From Bdellovibrionales bacterium RBG_16_40_8 (GTDB lineage: Bacteria > Bdellovibrionota > Bdellovibrionia > Bdellovibrionales > UBA1609): a stretch of DNA of 6,659 nt. Both the position numbers and the translations under genes were made by a program. Positions 1-5,536 of the stretch are shown here, in pieces. The notes beneath the pieces are model-generated. The model made no database searches and was not told where the DNA came from. It saw nothing but the letters and a program-made list of their open reading frames with translations. The stretch lies in contig MEPT01000015.1 of assembly GCA_001769925.1 (NCBI GenBank), positions 6,478-13,136 on the forward strand. Reading direction: 5' to 3'. The stretch's first letter is position 1, and each line of letters opens with the position of its first letter.

Positions 1-362
1 CCACTTTTATAGGTCGAGCGCGCGCCGATATAGAAAATTGGTTGATTCTTGGTGACTTGAGTGCGCTTTATGATCTTAGTGCTTTAGCCTTTACAGCTTC
101 AGCTGATAGCTTATGCCTGCGCATAGTCGTTGTTAATAATGGGGGCGGGCAAATTTTTAATCATATGTTTCATGATAAAAATTTTTTAAATGAGCATAAT
201 TTTGAATTTTCTAAATGGGCTGAGATGTTTGGTTGGTCATATATTAAAATTAATGAAGCTTCAGAATTGAAGTTAAATAACTCTCCAACAATTATAGAAA
301 TACAACCTAATAACGCAGAGACTGCGGCTTTTTGGGTAGATTATTTGAAGGCAATTAAATGA
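1..362 (+). CDS. menD: MenD, 2-succinyl-5-enolpyruvyl-6-hydroxy-3-cyclohexene-1-carboxylate synthase (5'-truncated by window)
   Basis: Only the last ~119 codons are present; the reading frame is open from base 3 and the start lies upstream. MenD is a thiamine-diphosphate enzyme that adds a succinyl-semialdehyde unit from 2-oxoglutarate to isochorismate, the first committed step of classical menaquinone synthesis. The visible part holds the C-terminal cofactor-binding domain: GDLSALYDL at about residues 17-25 of the fragment, followed ~28 residues later by VNNGGGQIF, which is the family's GD...NN motif that binds Mg and diphosphate. GDLSALYDL and NNGGGQIF are close matches to my memory of E. 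coli MenD (about 556 aa). The TGA stop overlaps the menH start as ATGA, so the two genes are probably translationally coupled. The TTG at base 42 is an internal codon and not a start, because homology continues upstream of it. Confidence 0.95.
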   Translation, partial: TFIGRARADIENWLILGDLSALYDLSALAFTASADSLCLRIVVVNNGGGQIFNHMFHDKNFLNEHNFEFSKWAEMFGWSYIKINEASELKLNNSPTIIEIQPNNAETAAFWVDYLKAIK

Positions 363-1087
363 CACGAATTGTAGCATTACACGGATTTTTAGGTAAAGCA
401 GATGATTGGGCTAAGTTTCGTCTGGCAATGCATGATATAGCTCCGCTGGTAGAAATTCAGCCTGCAGAAATTTTTGTGCAGTTAAAAAGTGCATCGCTAA
501 AAACCATGAAAGACTGGGCAAAAAAATTTAATCAGTCACAAAAAAGTAGTCACCAAGAAAGAAATATTTTACTCGGGTATTCTTTAGGTGGCAGATTAGC
601 GCTACAGGCGGCTATGGATAAGCCAGGTTTATGGGATGAGGTTATTTTAATTTCTGCTCACCCTGGGCTGGTTGGTGATGAGAATAAAGCAATTCGTTTA
701 AAATCTGACAAAGAGTGGGCTGAAAAATTTATTAAACTACCCTGGGAAGAAGTTGTTCACCTCTGGAATGAGCAACCAGTATTTATCGGCGGTGGCGAGC
801 CTCAGCGCGCTGAGGCTGACTTTGATAGACCGGTGCTTGCTAAAACCCTAGTTAATTGGTCTTTGGGTTACCAAGATTTTGCTGAAGAGGAGCTAGCGAA
901 CTTGCGCCCCAAACTCCATTGGTATACTGGCGAAAAAGACGAAAAATATGTTCATCTGTTTCAAGAGTTGCGCAATGCGGGTTTTATTAATGACTATCAT
1001 GTGATAGAGGGTTCTGGGCACCGAGTAATTTTTGATCAACCTGGTAAACTTGCAGAACAACTCGCTCGTGATTTGAGTTTATCATAA
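359..1087 (+). CDS. menH: MenH, SHCHC synthase (alpha/beta hydrolase fold)
   Basis: This 242-aa protein has the alpha/beta hydrolase layout of MenH, which eliminates pyruvate from SEPHCHC to give SHCHC in the cytoplasm. [11 protein letters not shown] at residues 7-17 supplies the oxyanion region. GYSLGGR at 73-79 is the nucleophile elbow with Ser75. Asp194 in TGEKDEKY and His221 in [11 protein letters not shown] complete the catalytic triad. SAHPGL at 99-104 and EQPVF at 138-142 are also typical of MenH and separate it from generic hydrolases, and the length is close to E. coli MenH (about 250 aa). The start ATG at 359 overlaps the menD stop and has GAAGG at 347-351 as ribosome binding site. 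A perfect 20-bp palindrome at 798-817 lies in the cap-domain coding region just after EQPVF. The position between menD and menB is the same as in enterobacteria. Confidence 0.95.
   Translation: MTRIVALHGFLGKADDWAKFRLAMHDIAPLVEIQPAEIFVQLKSASLKTMKDWAKKFNQSQKSSHQERNILLGYSLGGRLALQAAMDKPGLWDEVILISAHPGLVGDENKAIRLKSDKEWAEKFIKLPWEEVVHLWNEQPVFIGGGEPQRAEADFDRPVLAKTLVNWSLGYQDFAEEELANLRPKLHWYTGEKDEKYVHLFQELRNAGFINDYHVIEGSGHRVIFDQPGKLAEQLARDLSLS
798..817. repeat. Perfect 20-bp palindrome inside menH
   Basis: AGCCTCAGCGCGCTGAGGCT equals its own reverse complement over all 20 bases, centred between 807 and 808; the flanking bases (G at 797, G at 818) do not extend it. In RNA it could fold as an 8-bp stem closing a CGCG tetraloop. 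It is GC-rich within an AT-rich gene and encodes part of the GEPQRAEA segment of MenH. No T-run follows it, so it does not look like an intrinsic terminator. Function unknown. Confidence 0.9.
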
Positions 1088-1091
1088 CGAC

Positions 1092-1095
1092 GGAG
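1092..1095 (+). promoter_or_regulatory. Ribosome binding site of menB
   Basis: GGAG lies 5 bases upstream of the ATG at 1101, in the 13-base gap after the menH stop. It is the clearest Shine-Dalgarno sequence among the + strand men genes and supports the chosen menB start. Confidence 0.75.
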
Positions 1096-1100
1096 AAATT

Positions 1101-1940
1101 ATGCTTACTGAAAAAACCACTGAAAAAAAGTGGCTAAAAATCAAAGACTACACAGATATAAAATTTGAACGTACCGAAGACGGAATTGCAAAAATAACCA
1201 TTAACCGCCCCGAGGTGCATAATGCGTTTCGACCGATTACGGTTGAAGAATTAAAAAATGCCTTTGAGATTTGCCGCGATGATTCGCAAATTGGCGTGAT
1301 TGTATTAACTGGCGAAGGTAAAGAGGCCTTTTGTTCCGGAGGCGATCAAAGAGTGCGCGGTCATGCCGGGTACTTGGGCTCAGATGGTGTACCGCGACTC
1401 AACGTTCTTGATTTACAAAAAATTATTCGTTCAATGCCTAAACCAGTTGTAGCCATGGTGGCAGGTTACGCTATAGGTGGAGGGCACGTGCTTCATGTTG
1501 TGTGCGATCTCACAATAGCAGCTGACAATGCAAAATTTGGCCAGACTGGCCCCAAGGTGGGTAGTTTTGATGGTGGCCTTGGTTCTAGCTACCTAGCGCG
1601 TATCGTGGGGCAGAAAAAAGCGCGAGAAATTTGGTTTCTTTGTCGTCAATACAATGCAGATCAAGCATTAGAAATGGGATTAGTGAATAAGGTTGTTCCA
1701 GTTACAGAACTTGAACACGAAACTTTGTCTTGGTGTCGTGAAATGCTAAAAATGTCGCCACTTGCACTTCGCTGTTTAAAATCTGCACTTAATGCCGATT
1801 GTGACGGTCAAATAGGACTTTTAGATTTAGCTGGCAACACAACCTTACTTTATTATATGTCTGAAGAAGCCAAAGAGGGTAAAAACGCATTTATTGAAAA
1901 AAGAGAGCCTGAATTTACCAAATTTCCGAGATTTCCGTAG
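1101..1940 (+). CDS. menB: MenB, 1,4-dihydroxy-2-naphthoyl-CoA synthase, bicarbonate-type
   Basis: This 279-aa crotonase-fold enzyme closes the second ring of OSB-CoA to give DHNA-CoA. It has the hallmarks of Men[13 protein letters not shown] at 34-45, the first oxyanion-hole segment [14 protein letters not shown] at 78-91, the second in AGYAIGGGH at 121-129, and [12 protein letters not shown] at 148-159 with Ser155 and Asp157. It ends in the family's C-terminal KFPRFP. Gly150 in QTGP is where bicarbonate-dependent (E. coli-type) enzymes have Gly and bicarbonate-independent (Mycobacterium-type) enzymes have Asp, so exogenous bicarbonate probably serves as the catalytic base. The length is close to E. 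coli MenB (285 aa). An N-terminal stretch rich in Lys and Glu (residues 4-15) precedes the conserved core. The gene begins 13 bases after menH behind a GGAG site. Confidence 0.97.
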   Translation: MLTEKTTEKKWLKIKDYTDIKFERTEDGIAKITINRPEVHNAFRPITVEELKNAFEICRDDSQIGVIVLTGEGKEAFCSGGDQRVRGHAGYLGSDGVPRLNVLDLQKIIRSMPKPVVAMVAGYAIGGGHVLHVVCDLTIAADNAKFGQTGPKVGSFDGGLGSSYLARIVGQKKAREIWFLCRQYNADQALEMGLVNKVVPVTELEHETLSWCREMLKMSPLALRCLKSALNADCDGQIGLLDLAGNTTLLYYMSEEAKEGKNAFIEKREPEFTKFPRFP

Positions 1941-1992
1941 TTGGGTAGTGAGTAGATAAATCGATGGATAACTGCCGACAGGTAATATTATA

Positions 1993-2865
1993 ATGAAAAC
2001 GTGGTTTATTGCTGCTCGACCTAAAACTCTTACCGCCGCGATCATGCCGGTCGTAGCCGCAACCGTACTTGTTAGTTTTAATGGTTTTTCGGTTATATGG
2101 TGGGTGTCTGGTCTTTGTTTGTTTTCTGCGCTTTGTATTCAAATAGCGACAAATTTTATTAACGATGCCATTGATTTTGCCAAAGGCGCAGATAATGACG
2201 AACGTATCGGCCCAAAGCGAGTAACGCAGACTGGTTTAATTTCGAAGAAAAAAATAATGGTTGGTGCTGGCGTGTTTTTGATAATGGCGTTTTTCTCTGG
2301 CGTTTTATTAGTGAGTCACGGGGGTTGGCCAATAGTTCTGATTGGTGTCTTATCACTTTTTTTAGCCTATTCGTACACGGGTGGTCCATGGCCGCTAGCT
2401 TACCTTGGTCTAGGTGATTTATTCGTTATACTTTTTTTTGGTATAATCTCTGTAGGCGGGGTCTATTATTTGCAGACTGGTACTTATGACATGTCGGCCA
2501 TGGTTCTTGGTACACAAATTGGATTTTTATCGGCAGTACTTATAGCAATTAATAATTTACGTGATATTAATCAAGATCGCAAAGCCAGAAAAAAAACTTT
2601 GGCAGTAAGATTCGGCATAAATTTTGTTAGAATTGAAATTGCCGCGCTAATATTACTGACTTTTATTTTGCAATTTTTTTGGTACAAGAATACAAAAAAT
2701 TGGCTAACGCTTTTGCCGCTATTACTACTACCTCTAGCCGCATCTGTTGTGCGCCAGATTGTAATTAATGAACCTTCTCCGCTATACAATCAAGCTCTTG
2801 AAAAATCAGTGCTACTTCACTCTGGATTCGGTCTGATTTTTTCGCTAGGATTATACTTGATATGA
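1993..2865 (+). CDS. menA: MenA, 1,4-dihydroxy-2-naphthoate polyprenyltransferase
   Basis: This 290-aa integral membrane prenyltransferase of the UbiA superfamily joins the polyprenyl diphosphate to DHNA, with loss of CO2, giving demethylmenaquinone. AARPKTL at 7-13 is the usual MenA N-terminal motif. The first Asp-rich motif is NFINDAIDFAKGAD at 54-67, followed by DERIGPKR at 69-76. The second is NNLRDINQDRKA at 187-198, followed by KTLAVRFG at 201-208. These loops sit between strongly hydrophobic segments, consistent with the roughly eight to nine helices of the family, for example at 36-52, 90-106, 111-127, 141-157, 170-186, 214-230, 237-252 and 272-289. AGG at 1980-1982 is a weak ribosome site for the ATG at 1993. 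The stop overlaps menC as ATGA. In enterobacteria menA lies elsewhere in the genome; here it sits within the cluster between menB and menC. Confidence 0.96.
   Translation: MKTWFIAARPKTLTAAIMPVVAATVLVSFNGFSVIWWVSGLCLFSALCIQIATNFINDAIDFAKGADNDERIGPKRVTQTGLISKKKIMVGAGVFLIMAFFSGVLLVSHGGWPIVLIGVLSLFLAYSYTGGPWPLAYLGLGDLFVILFFGIISVGGVYYLQTGTYDMSAMVLGTQIGFLSAVLIAINNLRDINQDRKARKKTLAVRFGINFVRIEIAALILLTFILQFFWYKNTKNWLTLLPLLLLPLAASVVRQIVINEPSPLYNQALEKSVLLHSGFGLIFSLGLYLI
2439..2447 (+). promoter_or_regulatory. Possible internal promoter: extended -10 within menA
   Basis: TGGTATAAT matches the extended -10 consensus TGnTATAAT exactly and directly follows an eight-T run (2432-2439). The hexamer 17 bases upstream, TTATTC at 2419-2424, is a poor -35, but extended -10 promoters can work without one. 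It would read toward menC and menE about 415 bases downstream. Such matches also arise by chance in AT-rich coding DNA. Confidence 0.25.
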
Positions 2866-3851
2866 AAATATGGTATTCTCCTTATCAGCTTAGTCCTAAG
2901 GGACTACTTAATAGCAAAGTTAGAGAAAAATTTCGTAAGGGTGCACTTTTAAGAATTCGTTTCGAAGACGATGCTGTTGGTTACGCAGATGTTTGTCCAT
3001 TTGCAGAGATGGGTGATCGTCCACTTGAATTTGAACTTAAACACATTGCAATGTCAAAGCCTTCTAATTTAGGGGCTCGCTCATTATTTTTTGCACGAGC
3101 AGATGCTGAAGCCAGAGCTAAAAATGCGAGTCTTTACGATAAAACGGTAAAAATTAAAAATCATTTTCTGATTTACGATATTGATCGTTTTGATATTGAA
3201 CGAATTAAGAAAATTGAATCCGCCGGATATTCTGAATTTAAAATTAAAATGGGCAGAGATATCGCATATGAAACAGAAAAGGTTGAGAAATTGTCAAATC
3301 GCCTTTCAAATCGATCACGCTTGCGTTTAGATTTTAATGCTTCGTTTTCTCGTGACCGATTTGTTGATTGGTTTGATAAAAATCAAAAATGGTTAAGGCC
3401 TTGTTTAGAGTTTATAGAAGACCCTTTTGGTTATGATGCAAAAGAGTGGCGCGAGGTAAGCGAAAAAAGAAACGTTGCTTTTGCACTAGATTTAGCAGCA
3501 GATCCACTTTCAACAGGCGCTGAGGGTGCTCGTGTGGTTATTATCAAGCCTGCAATTCAAGATCCTGCTAAGATTTTCGATAAATTTTCAAATTCAGATA
3601 AGAAATTTGTTTTTACCAATCATATGGATTTCCCAGTTGGGCAGATGGCAGCACTTTATACTGCACAGTCATTTTATCATGAGGCGAAAGAAAAAATTCT
3701 AACCTGTGGCTTACAGCATCATGATATTTATGAAAACACAGAATTTCAAGAGGCCATTAAAAATGATGGGCCATATATTTTGCCTCCAGATGGTTTCGGG
3801 TTTGGATTTGACAAGATTTTAGAAAAACAATCTTGGCACGAGATAGGGTGA
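2862..3851 (+). CDS. menC: MenC, o-succinylbenzoate synthase (enolase superfamily)
   Basis: This 329-aa cytoplasmic enzyme dehydrates SHCHC to o-succinylbenzoate. The (beta/alpha)8 barrel residues of the family are all present and evenly spaced: the KxK pair Lys127/Lys129 in FKIKMG, the metal ligands Asp157 in LRLDFNAS, Glu186 in FIEDPFG and Asp210 in FALDLAAD, and the opposing base Lys229 in VIIKPA. The Lys-Asp-Glu spacing (28 and 29 residues) equals that of E. coli Lys133-Asp161-Glu190. The N-terminal capping domain contains GYADVCPFAEMGD at 40-52, the usual G-x-G-E-x-x-P region in diverged form. The length is close to E. coli MenC (320 aa). The start overlaps the menA stop by 4 bases, with TAGGA at 2846-2850 upstream. 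The TGA stop at 3849 is in the same reading frame as menE. Confidence 0.94.
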   Translation: MKIWYSPYQLSPKGLLNSKVREKFRKGALLRIRFEDDAVGYADVCPFAEMGDRPLEFELKHIAMSKPSNLGARSLFFARADAEARAKNASLYDKTVKIKNHFLIYDIDRFDIERIKKIESAGYSEFKIKMGRDIAYETEKVEKLSNRLSNRSRLRLDFNASFSRDRFVDWFDKNQKWLRPCLEFIEDPFGYDAKEWREVSEKRNVAFALDLAADPLSTGAEGARVVIIKPAIQDPAKIFDKFSNSDKKFVFTNHMDFPVGQMAALYTAQSFYHEAKEKILTCGLQHHDIYENTEFQEAIKNDGPYILPPDGFGFGFDKILEKQSWHEIG

Positions 3852-3857
3852 TTTTCT

Positions 3858-4991
3858 ATGAGTAAAGATCAGTTTATAGATTGGGGTTCAGATCTTTCTC
3901 ATTTGATTTTAAATCCAAAGCGTCCAAAATCATCATCGGGGCGAGATTTGAACATTTCGTCTTTGCCTCATCGCGCCGCTCATATTTGGCTTGCGTCGTC
4001 GGGTTCAACTGAATCTCTCACTCTTTATGCGTTAAGCAAAGCCGCTTTTTTGATATCTGCTGAAGCTGTGAACGCTCACATAAATGCTACAAAAAAAGAC
4101 ATTTGGCTTAATGTTTTGCCTACATTTCATGTTAGTGGCTTAAGTATTTATGCACGTGCTTTTTTGCTCAATACTAGAGTTGTAGATCGCGCAAATGATA
4201 TTTGGAGGGCTGAATCATTTCATAAATGGGTGAAAGATGAAAAGGCCACACTCACGTCATTAGTGCCAACACAAGTGCATGATTTGGTTAAATTAGGTAC
4301 GCCAGCGCCAAAATCTTTGCGAGCTATTTTTGTGGGTGGCGCCAAACTTGACGATGATTTATATTTAAACGCTCGCTCATTGGGGTTTCGTTTGTTGCCT
4401 ACGTACGGTATGACTGAATGTTGTTCGCAGATTGCAACAGCAACTCTTGAGTCTTTAAATAAAGACGATATTCCTTCTTTGAAAATGCTTTCACATGTTG
4501 ATGTAAAGGCAATGAATGGCGAGTATTTGGCTATTTCTTCTCCGGCTCTTTTTACAGCTCAGGCTAAATGGCAAAACGATCAAGTGAGCGTATTGTGGTG
4601 GCCATGTGAGTGGTACGTAACTGCTGATCTCGGGGAAGTGCAAAAACTTGAAGGCGAAAAAGGTAAAATTATTATACCTCACGGCCGCGATCGTGATGAG
4701 GTGAAAATTTCAGGAGAATTGGTAAATCTTACCGAGTTAAGAGTGCAGCTGGCTAAAATAGCCGGGACGCAGTTTGCTTTATTTGCCCAGCCAGATGCGC
4801 GTCGTGGGTTTGAAATAATAGTGGCTTTTACGGCCTCTGCTTGCGTTCAGGCGTCAGAGTGGATCAATGAATTTAATCGTATAGTTTTGCCAGTGGCTAA
4901 GATTCGCGCCGCTTATTTTGTTGATGAGTTGCCGGTTTCTGAGCTCGGTAAAATTCGTATAGGTGATCTGAAATCAAAAATCGGATTATAG
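3858..4991 (+). CDS. menE: MenE, o-succinylbenzoate-CoA ligase, short form with altered P-loop
   Basis: This 377-aa adenylate-forming (ANL) enzyme activates o-succinylbenzoate with ATP and CoA. Core motifs are in order: A3 phosphate loop ASSGSTES at 46-53; LPTFHVSGL at 87-95; VPTQV at 136-140; FVGGAKL at 158-164; A5 PTYGMTE at 181-187; A7 TADLGEV at 255-261 with Asp257; A8 hinge GRDRDEVKISGE at 276-287; and A10 ELGKIR at 362-367 with the catalytic Lys365. It is shorter than E. coli MenE (about 451 aa), and the P-loop lies far nearer the N-terminus, so the first subdomain is largely missing. Upstream DNA is menC, so no longer start is possible. The P-loop has Glu52 and Thr55 where the family has Gly/Ser and Lys/Arg, and A7 has Ala instead of Gly in TGD. 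Identity as MenE rests on these motifs plus context. AGGGTGA at 3845-3851 is its ribosome site. Confidence 0.88.
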   Translation: MSKDQFIDWGSDLSHLILNPKRPKSSSGRDLNISSLPHRAAHIWLASSGSTESLTLYALSKAAFLISAEAVNAHINATKKDIWLNVLPTFHVSGLSIYARAFLLNTRVVDRANDIWRAESFHKWVKDEKATLTSLVPTQVHDLVKLGTPAPKSLRAIFVGGAKLDDDLYLNARSLGFRLLPTYGMTECCSQIATATLESLNKDDIPSLKMLSHVDVKAMNGEYLAISSPALFTAQAKWQNDQVSVLWWPCEWYVTADLGEVQKLEGEKGKIIIPHGRDRDEVKISGELVNLTELRVQLAKIAGTQFALFAQPDARRGFEIIVAFTASACVQASEWINEFNRIVLPVAKIRAAYFVDELPVSELGKIRIGDLKSKIGL

Positions 4992-5001
4992 GCTACTGTA
5001 T

Positions 5002-5044
5002 AAAAGATCTTACAATGTCTGCAAAAAAGATCTTACAATGTCTG
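5002..5044. repeat. Tandem direct repeat (20-bp copies, 23-bp period) at the thioesterase 3' end
   Basis: AAAAGATCTTACAATGTCTG occurs at 5002-5021 and again, identical, at 5025-5044, separated by CAA. It covers the last codons and the stop of the - strand thioesterase gene. Since 23 is not a multiple of 3, the two copies are read in different frames. Each copy contains the self-complementary AAGATCTT, but no convincing terminator hairpin follows for either converging gene. Confidence 0.92.
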
Positions 5045-5417
5045 GAACACTAATTTTTGTAAAAGTTTTGCGATCGACGAAAACGTGGGTTGTTGAGACC
5101 TGCGCGCAGATAGATCCATTTTTTTTTGTAAACTTACAGATAAACTCTACAGACGATTCGCCTATCTTCGCCACAGCAAGTTGAGCATTAAAGGTTTCGC
5201 CTGCTGGCATGGCATGCAAATAATCGCAATTCGAATGGCGCAGTGGTACGGCAAACTCGGGGTTTTTGAACCAAAAATTCCATCCCAGCGATGTCTGCGC
5301 CCAAAATGCTTCAAGGCAGTTGTGAGCTAAATCATAGGTACGAGCAAAGTAGAGAATACCCTGAGGGTCAGCATCTCTAAAATTTATAAGTATATTTGTT
5401 TCATAAATGGGCTTCAT
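5010..5417 (-). CDS. 4HBT-family hotdog thioesterase, probable DHNA-CoA hydrolase (MenI-like)
   Basis: With the start at 5417 the protein is 135 aa, a single-hotdog acyl-CoA thioesterase of the 4-hydroxybenzoyl-CoA thioesterase type. The signature is FRDADPQGILYFARTYDLAH at 13-32; Asp17 before Pro-x-Gly corresponds to the catalytic Asp of the Pseudomonas enzyme, and the rest resembles the cyanobacterial DHNA-CoA thioesterase Slr0204. The CDYLHAMPAGE stretch at 64-74 and the SSVEFICKF strand at 88-96 are also typical. Within a men cluster its likely substrate is DHNA-CoA, releasing DHNA for MenA; this is inference from context. An in-frame ATG at 5484 is rejected as the start because the added residues come from a palindromic repeat and show no homology, whereas the 5417 ATG has AGAGGA just upstream. 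It is the only gene on the - strand. A tandem duplication has altered the C-terminus to end in LQTL. Confidence 0.85.
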   Translation of the reverse strand: MKPIYETNILINFRDADPQGILYFARTYDLAHNCLEAFWAQTSLGWNFWFKNPEFAVPLRHSNCDYLHAMPAGETFNAQLAVAKIGESSVEFICKFTKKNGSICAQVSTTHVFVDRKTFTKISVPDIVRSFLQTL

Positions 5418-5420
5418 ATT

Positions 5421-5426
5421 TCCTCT
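5421..5426 (-). promoter_or_regulatory. Ribosome binding site deciding the thioesterase start
   Basis: Read on the - strand, AGAGGA lies three bases before the ATG at 5417. The spacing is short but the match to a Shine-Dalgarno sequence is good, and no comparable site precedes the upstream in-frame ATG at 5484, so it supports the 135-aa start. Confidence 0.6.
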
Positions 5427-5470
5427 ATTAATTTCAGCTGTTACTATATTTTTGACGCACTTGCGACACA

Positions 5471-5493
5471 TAAAAGTGCCTGGCACCTTTTAA
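5471..5493. repeat. Imperfect palindrome around GTGCCTGGCAC, probable dispersed repeat
   Basis: TAAAAGTGCC and GGCACCTTTTA form an inverted repeat about a central T, with one unpaired C in the right arm. From memory, palindromes built on GTGCCTGGCAC flanked by AAAAG/CTTTT recur as short dispersed repeats in several bacterial genomes; only this copy was noticed in the window. Because it lies between divergent genes it cannot be the terminator of either, so the alternatives are a mobile repeat copy or a regulatory site. It also creates the spurious N-terminal residues MPGTF of the extended thioesterase frame. Confidence 0.6.
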
Positions 5494-5536
5494 TGACGCC
5501 TTGCTTTATAGGGAGAAAGCACGTATTTTCTCGGCG

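Larger units (their letters stand above)
5418..5536. other. Divergent intergenic region between the thioesterase and prenyl synthase genes
   Basis: These 119 bases must hold the promoters of two diverging genes unless transcription reads through from outside. On the - strand, TATAGT (5443-5448) is placed suitably for a -10 of the thioesterase gene, giving a leader of about 20 bases, but the -35 position (ATGTGT, 5466-5471) is poor. On the + strand no convincing promoter was found: TTGACG at 5452-5457 has no -10 at a suitable distance. GGGAGA at 5511-5516 looks like a ribosome site but is 20 bases from the ATG at 5537. A 15-codon frame, 5493-5540, ends overlapping the prenyl synthase start as ATGA. 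An imperfect palindrome lies in the middle. Confidence 0.5.

Noticed and set aside
1537..1555. GGCCA-GAC-TGGCC inverted repeat in menB
   Set aside because: The stem is only 5 bp and it falls on codons for the conserved GQTGP motif, so protein constraint explains it.
1845..2142. Two antisense open frames across the menB end, the intergenic gap and the menA start
   Set aside because: They overlap well-supported genes, have no recognisable motifs, and have composition expected of shadow frames.
2159..2789. Antisense open frames within menA
   Set aside because: menA is clearly coding on the + strand with both Asp-rich motifs; the antisense translations resemble no protein family.
4491..4682. 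Antisense open frame within menE
   Set aside because: It lies wholly inside menE, with no ribosome site or motif.
4680..4696. CACG...CGTG inverted repeat in menE
   Set aside because: The arms are four bases only and lie in the codons of the conserved hinge motif.
4992..5044. Bidirectional terminator between menE and the thioesterase gene
   Set aside because: The self-complementary AAGATCTT in the two repeat copies could pair, but the stem is short and AT-rich with a 15-base loop and no clear U-tract placement.
5002..5044. Direct repeats as the start of a CRISPR array
   Set aside because: There are only two copies, with a 3-base spacer, inside a coding end; a tandem duplication explains them.
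5418..5486. N-terminal extension of the thioesterase gene to the ATG at 5484
   Set aside because: The extra 23 residues come from intergenic DNA including the palindromic repeat, lack homology to the hotdog family, and a better ribosome site precedes the ATG at 5417.
5501..5536. TTG start at 5501 for the prenyl synthase
   Set aside because: No ribosome binding site precedes it and the added 12 residues carry no family similarity; the ATG at 5537 fits better, although its own ribosome site is weak.
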